64,000 bases of DNA from Patescibacteria group bacterium (GCA_018971305.1 JAGXBC010000001.1:124001-188000), one strand, 5' to 3'; shown: positions 17,181 through 25,485, counted from the stretch's first letter. Made by a program: numbers and translations. The notes: generated from the letters alone by a model not told the origin.

Positions 17181-18278
17181 TTATGTGAACTCCCTAAGCG
17201 CTAATCCCAGTGCCACGCTCATTACTGGGCTTAACTCCGGAATTAATGGTTCAACGGCCAACGGATATTCAAATTTGGCAAAAGGGGCGGTTATGGCTAT
17301 CGGTAATTTAAGCTCCTTTTCAAAATATTTTTCTATCCCCGGCAGGTTTGCTCCCCCGCCGGAAAGGATTATCCGCTCAGGATTTGCAGCTTTGGGAAAT
17401 TGGCCTCCGTATTTATAGAGTGCCTTTCTCACCTCATTAATTATAGCATCCAAAAAAGGCAACATTATTGTGGATAACTCGTAGTTTGGACCAGTTCCTA
17501 TGACACCGCGTTCCTTCTTTAGCTCCTCGGCGCGCAAAGGGTTAATCCCCAAACTCACGGCTATAGCCTGCGTGAGAGACGACCCGCCGAAATCATTCTG
17601 GGTAAAGAATTTAAGCTGGCCTTTTTCTAGAAATGTAATGCTTGTTGAGCGGCTGCCGATGTCTACTACCGCAGTAGGGGTCGGATCAACTCCCCCAAAA
17701 ATCCTTGCCAGGCCCAGATTTTCAATTTCCAGGGCTTTAAGATGAAGTCCGGCAGCCTTAAAAATTTTCTGATACTTCTTTATCTGTTCCTGCGGAACGG
17801 ATATCAAAAGTATTTGGTTGTGATCAAAACCTTTATCGTCCCGATAATCCCCTACCTTCAGCCAATCCAGAGCGACTTCTGATATAGGCTGAGGTATATA
17901 TTGCTTCGCTTCAAACACCAATGATTTTTCCAATTCACTTGGCTTCATAGCCGGAAAATCCAATACGGTCATAAAGGCTAAAAATGGCGGCAGAGACGCA
18001 AGGGCTTCCGTAGTATCCGTCTTCATTTCCGCAACAACCATCTTTAAAAGATCAACAACTTCGTTATCAAAAAGTTTTAGCGAACTTGTTTGTAGCGCCT
18101 GGTTAGCTCTCGCGAGATAACCGCTCGACTCCAAAATACCGTAATTAGTTATTTCCGGAGACTGCTTGCCCTGTTTTATGTCTGCTACCTTTATGGATGT
18201 AGTACCGATATCTACTGCCAAATAAGACGGGAAAACCTTCTGTTTAAAAAATTTAAAAAGGCCGAAGGGGTTGTTCAT
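17181..18278 (-). CDS. pilM: Actin-like pilus assembly ATPase PilM
   Basis: 365 aa. The actin/FtsA-like fold is recognised by SYLAVDIGTTSIKVADI (phosphate-1, about 18-34), VVDIGSRSTSITFL (phosphate-2, about 210) and ILSGGGANLPGIEKYFEKEL (adenosine motif, about 310). The segment FPAMKPSELEKSLVFEAKQYIPQPI is characteristic of PilM. It binds the PilN tail on the cytoplasmic membrane face. It is first gene of the pilus operon; its TATAAT lies nine bases before the ATG, so the leader is at most a few bases. Confidence 0.93.
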   Translation of the reverse strand: MNNPFGLFKFFKQKVFPSYLAVDIGTTSIKVADIKQGKQSPEITNYGILESSGYLARANQALQTSSLKLFDNEVVDLLKMVVAEMKTDTTEALASLPPFLAFMTVLDFPAMKPSELEKSLVFEAKQYIPQPISEVALDWLKVGDYRDDKGFDHNQILLISVPQEQIKKYQKIFKAAGLHLKALEIENLGLARIFGGVDPTPTAVVDIGSRSTSITFLEKGQLKFFTQNDFGGSSLTQAIAVSLGINPLRAEELKKERGVIGTGPNYELSTIMLPFLDAIINEVRKALYKYGGQFPKAANPERIILSGGGANLPGIEKYFEKELKLPIAITAPFAKFEYPLAVEPLIPELSPVMSVALGLALREFT

Positions 18279-18302
18279 TTCCCATTAATTATACCACTAT
18301 AA
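18279..18302. promoter_or_regulatory. Divergent promoters between pilM and comF
   Basis: Minus strand TGGTATAAT (extended -10) sits nine bases before the pilM ATG. Plus strand TATAAT at about 18296-18301 lies about 40 bases before the comF ATG. The two start regions overlap, so pilus-platform and comF transcription may be linked. Confidence 0.5.
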
Positions 18303-18339
18303 TTTGCCATTTGCCCCCGCTGCGCTTACATTATTGATA

Positions 18340-19029
18340 ATGATCTTGGACGGACTTTTAGATATAATTTTCCCTTCGTATTGCGTGGGCTGCAATATTT
18401 ATATTACCGGAGGAAAAACCATCTGTGAAAAATGTTTCGCGGGAATAAAAATAAACTCTGGGTTTTTTTGCGGCCGATGTTCTGCGCGCCTGCCCGTTGC
18501 GAAAAAAATCTGCCATCCAGACTTTCCCTATATTCTCGGTTCGGCCTCAAGTTATGATGACGAAAAAATAAAAAATCTTGTCCGTCTTTTGAAATTCAAA
18601 TATATAAAAAAATCCGCCGAACCGCTTGCCGACCTGATTGTCCGTTATATTAGTGCAACAAACCTGGAAATAAAAAACTTTACGGTGGTGCCGATTCCTC
18701 TTTCCAGGAAACGCCTGCGTGAGCGCGGATTCAACCAGGCGGAGTTAATAGCTGCGAAGATTGCCGAATATTTCGGACTTCCATTGCGAACAGACATACT
18801 GCTCCGCCAGAAACACACGAAGCCGCAAAGTGAAACAAAAACATTGTATGAAAGAAAAAATAATGTTATCGGTTGCTTTGTTATAAACAACTCCGAAAAA
18901 CTCCTAAATGGAAACATATTACTGATAGACGACGTGACAACCTCTGGAGCGACACTACTCGCGGCAGCGGAAGCTCTGAAGCTCTGCGGCGCAAGAAAAA
19001 TAATCGCGTTAACAGCGGCAAGGGCTTAA
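18340..19029 (+). CDS. comF: ComF family phosphoribosyltransferase-like protein
   Basis: 229 aa from the ATG at 18340; upstream in-frame starts are TTG. The N-terminal double zinc ribbon has CVGC, CEKC and CGRC pairs (about residues 15-55). The C-terminal PRTase domain has VVPIPLSRKRLRERGFNQAE and the PRPP-binding loop ILLIDDVTTSGATL. In other bacteria ComFC is needed for natural transformation, acting on DNA after uptake. It is divergent from the pilus operon, consistent with competence. Confidence 0.9.
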   Translation: MILDGLLDIIFPSYCVGCNIYITGGKTICEKCFAGIKINSGFFCGRCSARLPVAKKICHPDFPYILGSASSYDDEKIKNLVRLLKFKYIKKSAEPLADLIVRYISATNLEIKNFTVVPIPLSRKRLRERGFNQAELIAAKIAEYFGLPLRTDILLRQKHTKPQSETKTLYERKNNVIGCFVINNSEKLLNGNILLIDDVTTSGATLLAAAEALKLCGARKIIALTAARA

Positions 19030-19089
19030 CCACCGGAGTAAACTTGGGGAAACTTTAAGAAATGGGGTGTTCGTGTTAAATTATTAGCA

Positions 19090-19560
19090 ATGGCACAATT
19101 TGAAATAAAATGGACTGCTCCGGAATTCCCCTTCAGGGAAAAGGGGGTCTCTTGGTACTGGATTTCTATCATCGTGGCGGTAATCATTCTCGGGATTTCT
19201 ATTTGGCAGAAAAATTTCCTCTTCGGATTTTTTATTGTCATCGCCGAAATTCTTGTCCTGACCTGGGCTAATCGCGAACCGCAGCTCGTGGAATTCGTCA
19301 TAAACGAGAAGGGTCTTTCCATCGGAGAAAATAAGTTTACCGCCTACACGACGATGGAGAGCTTCAGTGTAGAAGCAAATGCAGACAAAGAATGGCCCGA
19401 TATATTCTTTCAATTTCATAGACGCCTTAGGCCGATTTTGAAAATAAGAGTTCCGCACGACCGTCTCACGGAAATCCAAAAATCTTTAAAAGCCGTTTTA
19501 CCGCAAACGGAGCACGAGACCTCTTTTCTTGACACATTAGAGGAACTTATAGGATTCTAA
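19090..19560 (+). CDS. Conserved two-pass membrane protein of unknown function
   Basis: 156 aa. Two adjacent hydrophobic helices (about 21-38 and 44-60) are followed by a cytoplasmic domain of about 95 aa with PQLVEFVINEKGLSIGENKF and HDRLTEIQKSLKAVL; the layout resembles bacterial PH-like (YdbS/YcxB-type) membrane proteins in which two helices precede a PH-like barrel, but no decisive motif is present. It is co-directional with comF (gap 60 bases) and lies just upstream of tRNA-Arg. A TTAAAT box eight bases before the ATG suggests a near-leaderless mRNA. Confidence 0.6.
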   Translation: MAQFEIKWTAPEFPFREKGVSWYWISIIVAVIILGISIWQKNFLFGFFIVIAEILVLTWANREPQLVEFVINEKGLSIGENKFTAYTTMESFSVEANADKEWPDIFFQFHRRLRPILKIRVPHDRLTEIQKSLKAVLPQTEHETSFLDTLEELIGF

Positions 19561-19569
19561 TAAAGAACT

Positions 19570-19641
19570 GCCCTCGTCGTTCAACGGATAGGACGCAAGA
19601 TTGCGGATCTTGTAATCGAGGTTCGATTCCTCGCGGGGGCA
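19570..19641 (+). tRNA. tRNA-Arg, anticodon GCG
   Basis: 72 nt fold into a full cloverleaf: acceptor GCCCTCG/CGGGGGC, D stem GTTC/GGAC, anticodon stem CAAGA/TCTTG with loop TTGCGGA (anticodon GCG), T arm CGAGG-TTCGATT-CCTCG and discriminator A. CCA is not encoded. Most bacteria use ACG (inosine) for this codon box, so G34 is noteworthy. Confidence 0.92.
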
Positions 19642-19652
19642 CAAGCTAGTGA

Positions 19653-19678
19653 GACCCCTCTCGATACCGAGAGGGGTC
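19653..19678 (+). terminator. Stem-loop after tRNA-Arg
   Basis: GACCCCTCTCG and CGAGAGGGGTC form an 11-bp perfect stem with a four-base loop 11 bases after the tRNA. There is no T-run, so it may be a processing or weak termination hairpin. Confidence 0.4.
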
Positions 19679-19734
19679 GGTGCGTTGCCCAGCCTAAAAT
19701 TGACAGAGGAAAAGGAAAGTAGAATATTTAATGC

Positions 19735-20271
19735 ATGCCAATTGGAAGCTCCTCAATTTCTTTATGGGGGATAGCCTCGTCAATATTTGATCTTTACTGG
19801 ACCGGCGAACTTATCTGGGCCGTAGTTATAATTGGGATAGCGACAATTCTTGCCTTCCGAGCGATTTACAGAAAAGAACGGAGATTTATAAAAAACATTT
19901 CAAAAAGGTTTACTATTTTCTCGCTAACTAGCGTCAGCCTAGATGCCGAACTCGACCTTGTTAAACGGAGCGGATTATTCAATGCGCCGGGTAAGATAGA
20001 AACGGATCAGCGAATTTTCGATGGCCTTGATAGAAATCAAGGCCTGCTCGTTCTTGCAATCGATGAAAAAACCAATGAACAGACGTTCGAGCAAATTTAC
20101 AGGAAAATAGAGGCATTGCGGAAGCCGGTGATCATCTACACCGCGGGCAACAGACAAATCCCTTGGCTGACTAGCGATTTACACGCCTATTCTTTTTATA
20201 CGATCGCAACGAGCCCCCTGAGATTGATGAGTGACATTTTTACAATCCTTTCCACATTCCCCAATGATTGA
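19735..20271 (+). CDS. Membrane-anchored alpha/beta protein, candidate effector of the NTase module
   Basis: 178 aa. One or two N-terminal hydrophobic segments (about 7-22 and 25-43) are followed by a basic linker (RKERRFIKNISKR) and a soluble domain of about 120 aa with alternating strands and helices (FTIFSLTSV, GLLVLAID, KPVIIYTAG, then a C-terminal helix). The fold resembles Rossmann/TIR-like or other nucleotide-binding domains, but no catalytic motif is clear. The stop codon overlaps the start of the CD-NTase gene by eight bases, so translation is coupled. In CBASS-type systems such neighbours are membrane effectors triggered by the nucleotide product; that role is inferred here. Confidence 0.55.
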   Translation: MPIGSSSISLWGIASSIFDLYWTGELIWAVVIIGIATILAFRAIYRKERRFIKNISKRFTIFSLTSVSLDAELDLVKRSGLFNAPGKIETDQRIFDGLDRNQGLLVLAIDEKTNEQTFEQIYRKIEALRKPVIIYTAGNRQIPWLTSDLHAYSFYTIATSPLRLMSDIFTILSTFPND

Positions 20272-21568
20272 GGAACTCCTCTCGCAATATATAAAGAAAA
20301 CACTCTCGCCAGAAAGGAAAGAAAGGGAGAATGTTTCTGCTCGATATGAACAACTGCAAAAAATTTTCGGCGACTCAGCCGAAATTTTTCAAATTGGTTC
20401 ATACGTAAGATTTACGGCTATAAAACCAATTCACGATCTGGATGTAGTTTGGGTTTTGCCAGACGAAGTTCGCATCAAGAAAGCTATTAACCCAGAGAAT
20501 TTCACTGCTAGTGGTGTTTTAGAAGAGTTGGCTCAGCAACTTGAAAATGAATACAAGAAAATTGGGGAGCGGCCATCAATTGAAGCTCAAACCCATTCCG
20601 TGGTGATTCGCTTTGGGAAAAATCTTGATTTTTCAATTGATGTGGTGCCTGCATTTAAAACGAAAGAAAAAAACGAATTTGGTTCTTTCATATATCTAGT
20701 TCCAGAAGGCGATCCCGTGCGCTGGATAAAATCAGATCCGCTCGGATATATTGAGGTTGCCAAGAAGTTAAACGAGAAAAACAATTCCTTCAGGAAGATA
20801 ACGAAATTTGTAAAAGGCTGGGAAAAATCACGTAGGAAAAATTACCCACTTATCGAACTGAAATCCTTCCATCTGGAAAACATCGTCTCCGATCTGCTGC
20901 AGAAAAATCCTGACCTCAATTGCTACGAAGGCATCAAGAAGTTTTATCAGTCGCTCAGCGCATACCTGATTCCCCAACTCAGAGATCGCGCGGATGGCAC
21001 CCGTTTTATCGATGATTATCTAAAAGACATTGACGCCTTCGATAAAAGAGAAATTGCAGAGCTTGCGCTTTTAGCTCAGAGGACAATCTCAGAAATCGAA
21101 TCATCGAGCGAAAAAGAAGACGTAATAAAGCTCAGCGAACGATTGGCGGATGCCAGTGATTTCGGCGAAGAATTTATTCAAAAACAGGGAATCGCTTTCG
21201 TGCATAAAAAAGATTTACTTAAGTTGAGAGTTGACGGTCGAGTTACCGGAGAGGAAAGGAAGAGAGGCTCTTTCCGTGAATATCTATTAAAAAATGCGGA
21301 GAATAGAGTTCGTGGCTTGGGAAGAAAAATTCATTATTATCTTTCCAATCCCAGAAACATTCCAGACGGTGCAGTGCTAAAATGGAAGGTTAAAAATAGA
21401 ATTAGTGACTATGCCAAGGAACATCCTCGAGGCGAAATCAGCAATCATGCCACAAAAAATGATCCGGAAGTCACGGCGTTTCGCGGGCAGCACTATGTGG
21501 ATTGTTATCTCGTGAAAGATAGTAAAGTTCTAGGAATCGGGAGGCAATATTTGATTATTGAACTTTAA
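20264..21568 (+). CDS. CD-NTase (SMODS nucleotidyltransferase) with C-terminal AGS-C-like sensor domain
   Basis: 434 aa from the ATG at 20264, which overlaps the end of the upstream gene. The catalytic core shows GSYVRFTAI (45-53), HDLD with metal-binding Asp58 and Asp60, and a third acid in DFSIDVVPAF (Asp126), the OAS/cGAS-like arrangement of CD-NTases. The helical spine includes KSFHLENIVSDLL. The last 80 residues (LKWKVKN, HPRGEIS, FRGQHYVDCY) match the AGS-C sensor domain that is often fused to SMODS enzymes in CBASS. The expected product is a cyclic oligonucleotide second messenger made on infection. All catalytic residues are present, so it is probably active. Confidence 0.82.
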   Translation: MIEELLSQYIKKTLSPERKERENVSARYEQLQKIFGDSAEIFQIGSYVRFTAIKPIHDLDVVWVLPDEVRIKKAINPENFTASGVLEELAQQLENEYKKIGERPSIEAQTHSVVIRFGKNLDFSIDVVPAFKTKEKNEFGSFIYLVPEGDPVRWIKSDPLGYIEVAKKLNEKNNSFRKITKFVKGWEKSRRKNYPLIELKSFHLENIVSDLLQKNPDLNCYEGIKKFYQSLSAYLIPQLRDRADGTRFIDDYLKDIDAFDKREIAELALLAQRTISEIESSSEKEDVIKLSERLADASDFGEEFIQKQGIAFVHKKDLLKLRVDGRVTGEERKRGSFREYLLKNAENRVRGLGRKIHYYLSNPRNIPDGAVLKWKVKNRISDYAKEHPRGEISNHATKNDPEVTAFRGQHYVDCYLVKDSKVLGIGRQYLIIEL

Positions 21569-21574
21569 ACCACC

Positions 21575-22354
21575 ATGACGCAGGATCAGTATTTCGATTC
21601 GATTCTTGCGCGACACAACCCAGTTCCGCTCGGATTTTTTGGATCGCCCCTAAACATCGCTATTGATGCCTTAACTAAAGAAGCCCGAGCTTGGGGCGGG
21701 CACCACATTTCCAATATCGGTCTTTCCGGGTCATATGCGAAAGGGACCGCCATTTCCGGCCAGTCGGACGTAGATTTATTTATTTCACTACACCACAACG
21801 TGATACAAGGAAACGTCACGCTCAAAGACGTGTATGAAAGCCTCTACAATTATCTGAAAAAATATGGCGCTCAAAAGCAAAATGTTTCTCTGCATATAAA
21901 ACATGGGAATGTCGAAATCGATCTAGTGCCCGCGGTCAGGCAGAACGTTTTGAGCAGCGACCATTCTTTGTGGAGTAATCGAAAACAAACCTGGCTGAAA
22001 ACAAATGTTCTGACCCACATCAATACCATCAAATCTTCTGGGAGAAATAAGGAAATCCGAGCCACTAAAATATGGCGAAAACTTCATGGCTTAGATTTCC
22101 CTTCCCTCTACCTTGAACTTTCGGTTATCGAAGCACTTTCCAATCAGTACATCTTTTCTTTCCCTTCGCCAGCCGATAATTTTCTTAAGGTACTGGACTA
22201 TTTTCAAGGTTCGTTTTTAACAGCGAAAGTTGTTGATCCCGCAAACACCAATAATGCAATTTCCGACGATCTAACTTTTCAGGAAAAGCAGAGCATAGCT
22301 CGCCAGGCAAAAATTTCCAGATCGCAACCAAACTGGAGCGGAATTATTTGGTAG
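21575..22354 (+). CDS. Second nucleotidyltransferase (CCA/OAS-like fold) of the NTase module
   Basis: 259 aa, starting six bases after the CD-NTase stop. GLSGSYAKGTAISGQSDVD (49-67) gives the helix N motif and Asp65/Asp67; VEIDLVPAV supplies Asp116. FPSLYLELSVIEALSN corresponds to the conserved helix of OAS and archaeal-type CCA-adding enzymes. It has no AGS-C domain and is not a close copy of the first NTase. It could modify RNA or nucleotides, or form a heteromeric synthase with its neighbour. Two full NTases in one CBASS-like operon is unusual. Confidence is high for fold and low for substrate. Confidence 0.78.
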   Translation: MTQDQYFDSILARHNPVPLGFFGSPLNIAIDALTKEARAWGGHHISNIGLSGSYAKGTAISGQSDVDLFISLHHNVIQGNVTLKDVYESLYNYLKKYGAQKQNVSLHIKHGNVEIDLVPAVRQNVLSSDHSLWSNRKQTWLKTNVLTHINTIKSSGRNKEIRATKIWRKLHGLDFPSLYLELSVIEALSNQYIFSFPSPADNFLKVLDYFQGSFLTAKVVDPANTNNAISDDLTFQEKQSIARQAKISRSQPNWSGIIW

Positions 22355-22385
22355 ATGCCCGCTAGGCAGAAAGGTATATTCGTCG

Positions 22386-23735
22386 CTATGAATCCTTTGT
22401 TTTCGCGAGCGTCAGTTCTTTATCCTTCAACACGAGTTTGCTCTTCAGTGATTCCAAAATCTCACGTTTCTCAATAAGCGTCCCGGATTTTAGGATATGC
22501 TTCGCGTATGCCCGCAGGTTGAATTCTTGATCTTTCGTCTCATCCTCTTCTTCGCGGATACCCAGGATGTTTTTATTGAAGCTCCGGTGCCGCTCGATCT
22601 CATCCCGCAGTTTCTCCTTGATTGCAAGCTCGTTCAGGTCAATCGTATCCATAATGTCGACGAGCTGATGGAGCACGCCATCTTCCTTGATGTAGGTGTT
22701 CTTGCAGTGCCGATCTTTGCTCCGCGAGCAGAGATAATAGACGTGGCGATTCGTGCCGCCGCCCTTGAGCTTCTTGAATTTCTCCATGGCAGTGATGCCC
22801 GATCCACAGGGACCACACGATATCAGATTGGTGAATGCCCACTCCTTTGCTTCACCACGCACATATTTATCCCGTGTGACGCGCTCGCGCGTTTTCTCGA
22901 AGAGTTCTCTTGTAATGAGGGCCTTATGCTGCCCGGTATACCAGTTGCCGCTCTTTCTCGGATATTCGAAGATGCCGTAGTAAAAAGTGTTTTCAAGGAT
23001 AGTATAAATATTTCCTATTGAGAGATACTTGCCGTTTTTCGTTTTGAAATTTAGATCGAATCTGAGCCAATGGTAGAGCTTCACGCCCGACCATTGTTCG
23101 TTCCCGATCTTCTCGAACATCTGCCGGATGACAGGAGCTCGTTCCGGATCGACGAGCAGCTGACACTTCCGATCCAGGCGCTTTTCCGACAAGTATCCTG
23201 TTGGCGTCGATGACGGCCATAGCCCCATCTCACAGCGCGTCCGCAGTCCTCGTTTCACATTTTCCGATTTGTTGTCGTTTTCGAGTTTCGCTTGGGAGCA
23301 AAGGATCATCAACAGGAATTTCTCGTTCGGCGAATTCTTGAAATTCTGCGTGTACGTCCTTATCTCTATGAGAAGCTTCTGATCCATAAGGTCAACCAAG
23401 CTGCCGAGATCTCCAGCGTTTCTGCTTAACCGATCTGCTGCCCACGTGAGGATGCCCGTGTACCTTCCGCTCCGTAGGTCACGGATGATGTCGTTGAACA
23501 CGGGGCGGGTGCCCGAGTCTTTCGCCGAGTGGGCCTCGCGCCGGATGTCCACGATCTCGAGCGTATCCCGTTCGGCGATCCGCAACATCTCCTTTACCTG
23601 TGAATCGATAGAAAGGGCTTGCTTCTCATCCTGTTCGGTTGATTTCCTCGCGTAGAGCACGTATTTGACCTTTTCCGGCTGCTGGACGCTCGTGGGGGCC
23701 CCAGCTGCCATCAGCCCCATGGTTTGGTTGGTCAT
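22386..23735 (-). CDS. Large serine recombinase 1
   Basis: 449 aa. The resolvase catalytic domain begins KYVLYARKSTEQDEKQALSI, where the Ser of RKST is the nucleophile, and continues with WAADRLSRNAGDLG (Arg cluster). A recombinase domain follows (about 170-280, VIRQMFEKIG), then a zinc ribbon (CGPCGSG...CSRSKDRHC, about 310-345) and a coiled-coil C-terminus. It carries out site-specific integration or excision of mobile DNA. It sits between the NTase module and the restriction operon, convergent with the former. A near-palindrome, CATACCCTAAGGGATG, covers its start codon. It is distinct from the recombinase at 37044-38573. Confidence 0.9.
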   Translation of the reverse strand: MTNQTMGLMAAGAPTSVQQPEKVKYVLYARKSTEQDEKQALSIDSQVKEMLRIAERDTLEIVDIRREAHSAKDSGTRPVFNDIIRDLRSGRYTGILTWAADRLSRNAGDLGSLVDLMDQKLLIEIRTYTQNFKNSPNEKFLLMILCSQAKLENDNKSENVKRGLRTRCEMGLWPSSTPTGYLSEKRLDRKCQLLVDPERAPVIRQMFEKIGNEQWSGVKLYHWLRFDLNFKTKNGKYLSIGNIYTILENTFYYGIFEYPRKSGNWYTGQHKALITRELFEKTRERVTRDKYVRGEAKEWAFTNLISCGPCGSGITAMEKFKKLKGGGTNRHVYYLCSRSKDRHCKNTYIKEDGVLHQLVDIMDTIDLNELAIKEKLRDEIERHRSFNKNILGIREEEDETKDQEFNLRAYAKHILKSGTLIEKREILESLKSKLVLKDKELTLAKTKDS

Positions 23736-23857
23736 ACCCTAAGGGATGACGCGATCTCCCTAGAAAGTCCAGACCTTCAAAGGCCGCCGAAACGCTCGTT
23801 TAATGCTTCCCCAGATTGTGCCACTCTCGCTATTAGCCGGGAGGTGGATTAAAATCG

Positions 23858-24562
23858 TTAGACCATTTTTTGCATTAGCAATTGTGTCGCAATGTTGAAA
23901 TATAAATATTCCTCCTTGGATAGTGCTTCGTTGTGCTGAATCCTATTACGATACTCTGCTAATTCCGCAAGTTTTCCGGCAATCACAAATGTGCTAGGAA
24001 ATCTACCTCTAAACAAATCACGATTATTCTTGTCGCCCATAATATGGGAGAAATCTTTAATTCCTGCCGCTGAAAAAAGCTCTTCTGGGTGGCCACCTGG
24101 CTTCCACGAAGCATGCCTCGATTTCCAATATTGCGTTTTAAGTATTTCGTATGTCGTTTCATCCAGATGCTTCTCCCAACTACTGCCGTAGACATCTTCA
24201 AAAACATCGGCGTACAATTTTCTCAACGCTTCTTCGAGTAATCGAATGTTCTTTCTTGCGGTAGTCAACCTTGTTAGCTCAAAAGGATCTATCTGTATAG
24301 CAGCCTTTTTTCGCAAGACAATCGGTTCGTCTCCAGGTAGCCTTTTCCCCCAAAAGACATCGCCATCTTCATCAATCTCCTTTTTTAAGACACCCTTTCG
24401 ATACATAGATTTCAAAGCGATAAGCACAGCGCCCTTCTTCTTATCTCCGGCCTTCGCTATGCCATGTTTTTTCCTCGCAATGGCAGAGAGGAGGGTTTCT
24501 TGAGAAACCCATTCCTTATCAAACATCTCTATCTTAATCAATTCTTGATAGTTAGTAGCCAT
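23858..24562 (-). CDS. HEPN-like protein, last gene of the restriction operon
   Basis: 234 aa from the ATG at 24562, which shares one base with the stop of the previous gene (TAATG), so it is translationally coupled. The N-terminal half looks like a winged helix (SQETLLSAIARKKHG...KGAVLIALKSMYRKGVLKKEID). The C-terminal half is all-helical and contains YRNRIQHNEALSKEEYLYF, where R-N-x3-H fits the HEPN catalytic motif; the region resembles Swt1-like HEPN domains. HEPN proteins in defence loci are often RNases. Function here is inferred from motif and position; the HEPN fold is not certain. Confidence 0.5.
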   Translation of the reverse strand: MATNYQELIKIEMFDKEWVSQETLLSAIARKKHGIAKAGDKKKGAVLIALKSMYRKGVLKKEIDEDGDVFWGKRLPGDEPIVLRKKAAIQIDPFELTRLTTARKNIRLLEEALRKLYADVFEDVYGSSWEKHLDETTYEILKTQYWKSRHASWKPGGHPEELFSAAGIKDFSHIMGDKNNRDLFRGRFPSTFVIAGKLAELAEYRNRIQHNEALSKEEYLYFNIATQLLMQKMV

Positions 24563-25074
24563 TATACGGTCCACGCGAATTTTTTGATTCGACCTGGGTG
24601 TTTAACAGATGACGCGACATATAGATATCTAAAACCCCTAGATCCAGGGCACACGCTCTTGCAAAGATTGACCGAATCTAGCAGCTTTCGCTCACCCTTT
24701 TTCCCTTCCTTATAGGTTGTTACAAAAAGACGGAACTCGGCGATGCCAACCGTGAGCTTCCGAAAATCTTTTAATATATTATCATCGTCATTCTGCCTTT
24801 CAATCTCGGAGATTAATTTTAATCCCTTTAGATCCCGCCAGTTTTTCCCGAGATCAGCCCAACAAAGATCGAAAAGCCATTCACCACTATCGGTATTAAG
24901 TTTTTTGGGACCGGATGCAAAAACTTTGTAGTCAAGTTTGTGCCCTAGATTGGTCAAAGACTTCTTTATTGAAAAAGTCCAGGCCGCCGAGCTTTCCCTA
25001 TTCTCGTTTTTGCGTCCAGCATGCCGAATCACAGCTACCATTTTATCTTCTATTGGGAAAGAATTTGTAGGCAT
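24562..25074 (-). CDS. Putative PD-(D/E)XK-type nuclease-like protein of the restriction operon
   Basis: 170 aa. The middle part reads GEWLFDLCWAD followed by LKLISEIERQNDDDNILKDFRKL. This Asp-x(n)-Glu-x-Glu pattern, with a following helix containing D-x-x-KL, is seen in PD-(D/E)XK-superfamily proteins that bind nucleic acid, though the usual K of E-x-K is absent. It sits between vsr and the HEPN-like gene. The family is not recognised with certainty; a nuclease or inactive nuclease subunit is a reasonable reading. Confidence 0.45.
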   Translation of the reverse strand: MPTNSFPIEDKMVAVIRHAGRKNENRESSAAWTFSIKKSLTNLGHKLDYKVFASGPKKLNTDSGEWLFDLCWADLGKNWRDLKGLKLISEIERQNDDDNILKDFRKLTVGIAEFRLFVTTYKEGKKGERKLLDSVNLCKSVCPGSRGFRYLYVASSVKHPGRIKKFAWTV

Positions 25075-25086
25075 GAGGCTAAGGGT

Positions 25087-25482
25087 TTATAAAAGCCGTG
25101 CCGCTGCTTGCACGCTTTTGTCAAAGTTTTTATCGAACTGATGTTCCCAAAATCTGGTTACCCGCCAACCCTTACTTCTCAATGCTCGGTTTACGATTTT
25201 CGCTCGCTCCTTATTGCCGCGAATTTTTTTCTGCCAATAGCTCCGTTGTGATTTTGGCATTCTACAGTGCCACCTACAGCCGTGCCAAAAGCACGAATCG
25301 AGAAAAATAACCGACTTTTTTCTCTTGGAAACGATGTCCGGCTTTCCAATTAAACTCGCGTGTTGCTGAAACGACTTTCCTTGTTTCTTCAGGGCTTTGA
25401 CGATCCCTCTTTCGAGTCTAGTATTCTCGGAACGAATGAGAGACATCACCCCTGAGCGTTGCTTCTTAGTTAGGGTGTCCAT
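25087..25482 (-). CDS. vsr: Very short patch repair endonuclease Vsr
   Basis: 131 aa, close to the family's length. RSGVMSLIRSENTRLE at the N-terminus, KPDIV (Asp49) and VIFLDSCFWHGCRWHCRMPKS (Asp62, His67, His72, zinc-binding Cys/His) are Vsr hallmarks, followed by YWQKKIRGNKERAK and GWRVTRFWEHQF. Vsr nicks T:G mismatches produced by deamination of 5-methylcytosine. Its presence next to a C5-methyltransferase fits, protecting the methylated sites from mutation. It starts four bases after the upstream stop. Confidence 0.94.
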   Translation of the reverse strand: MDTLTKKQRSGVMSLIRSENTRLERGIVKALKKQGKSFQQHASLIGKPDIVSKRKKSVIFLDSCFWHGCRWHCRMPKSQRSYWQKKIRGNKERAKIVNRALRSKGWRVTRFWEHQFDKNFDKSVQAAARLL

Positions 25483-25485
25483 AAA

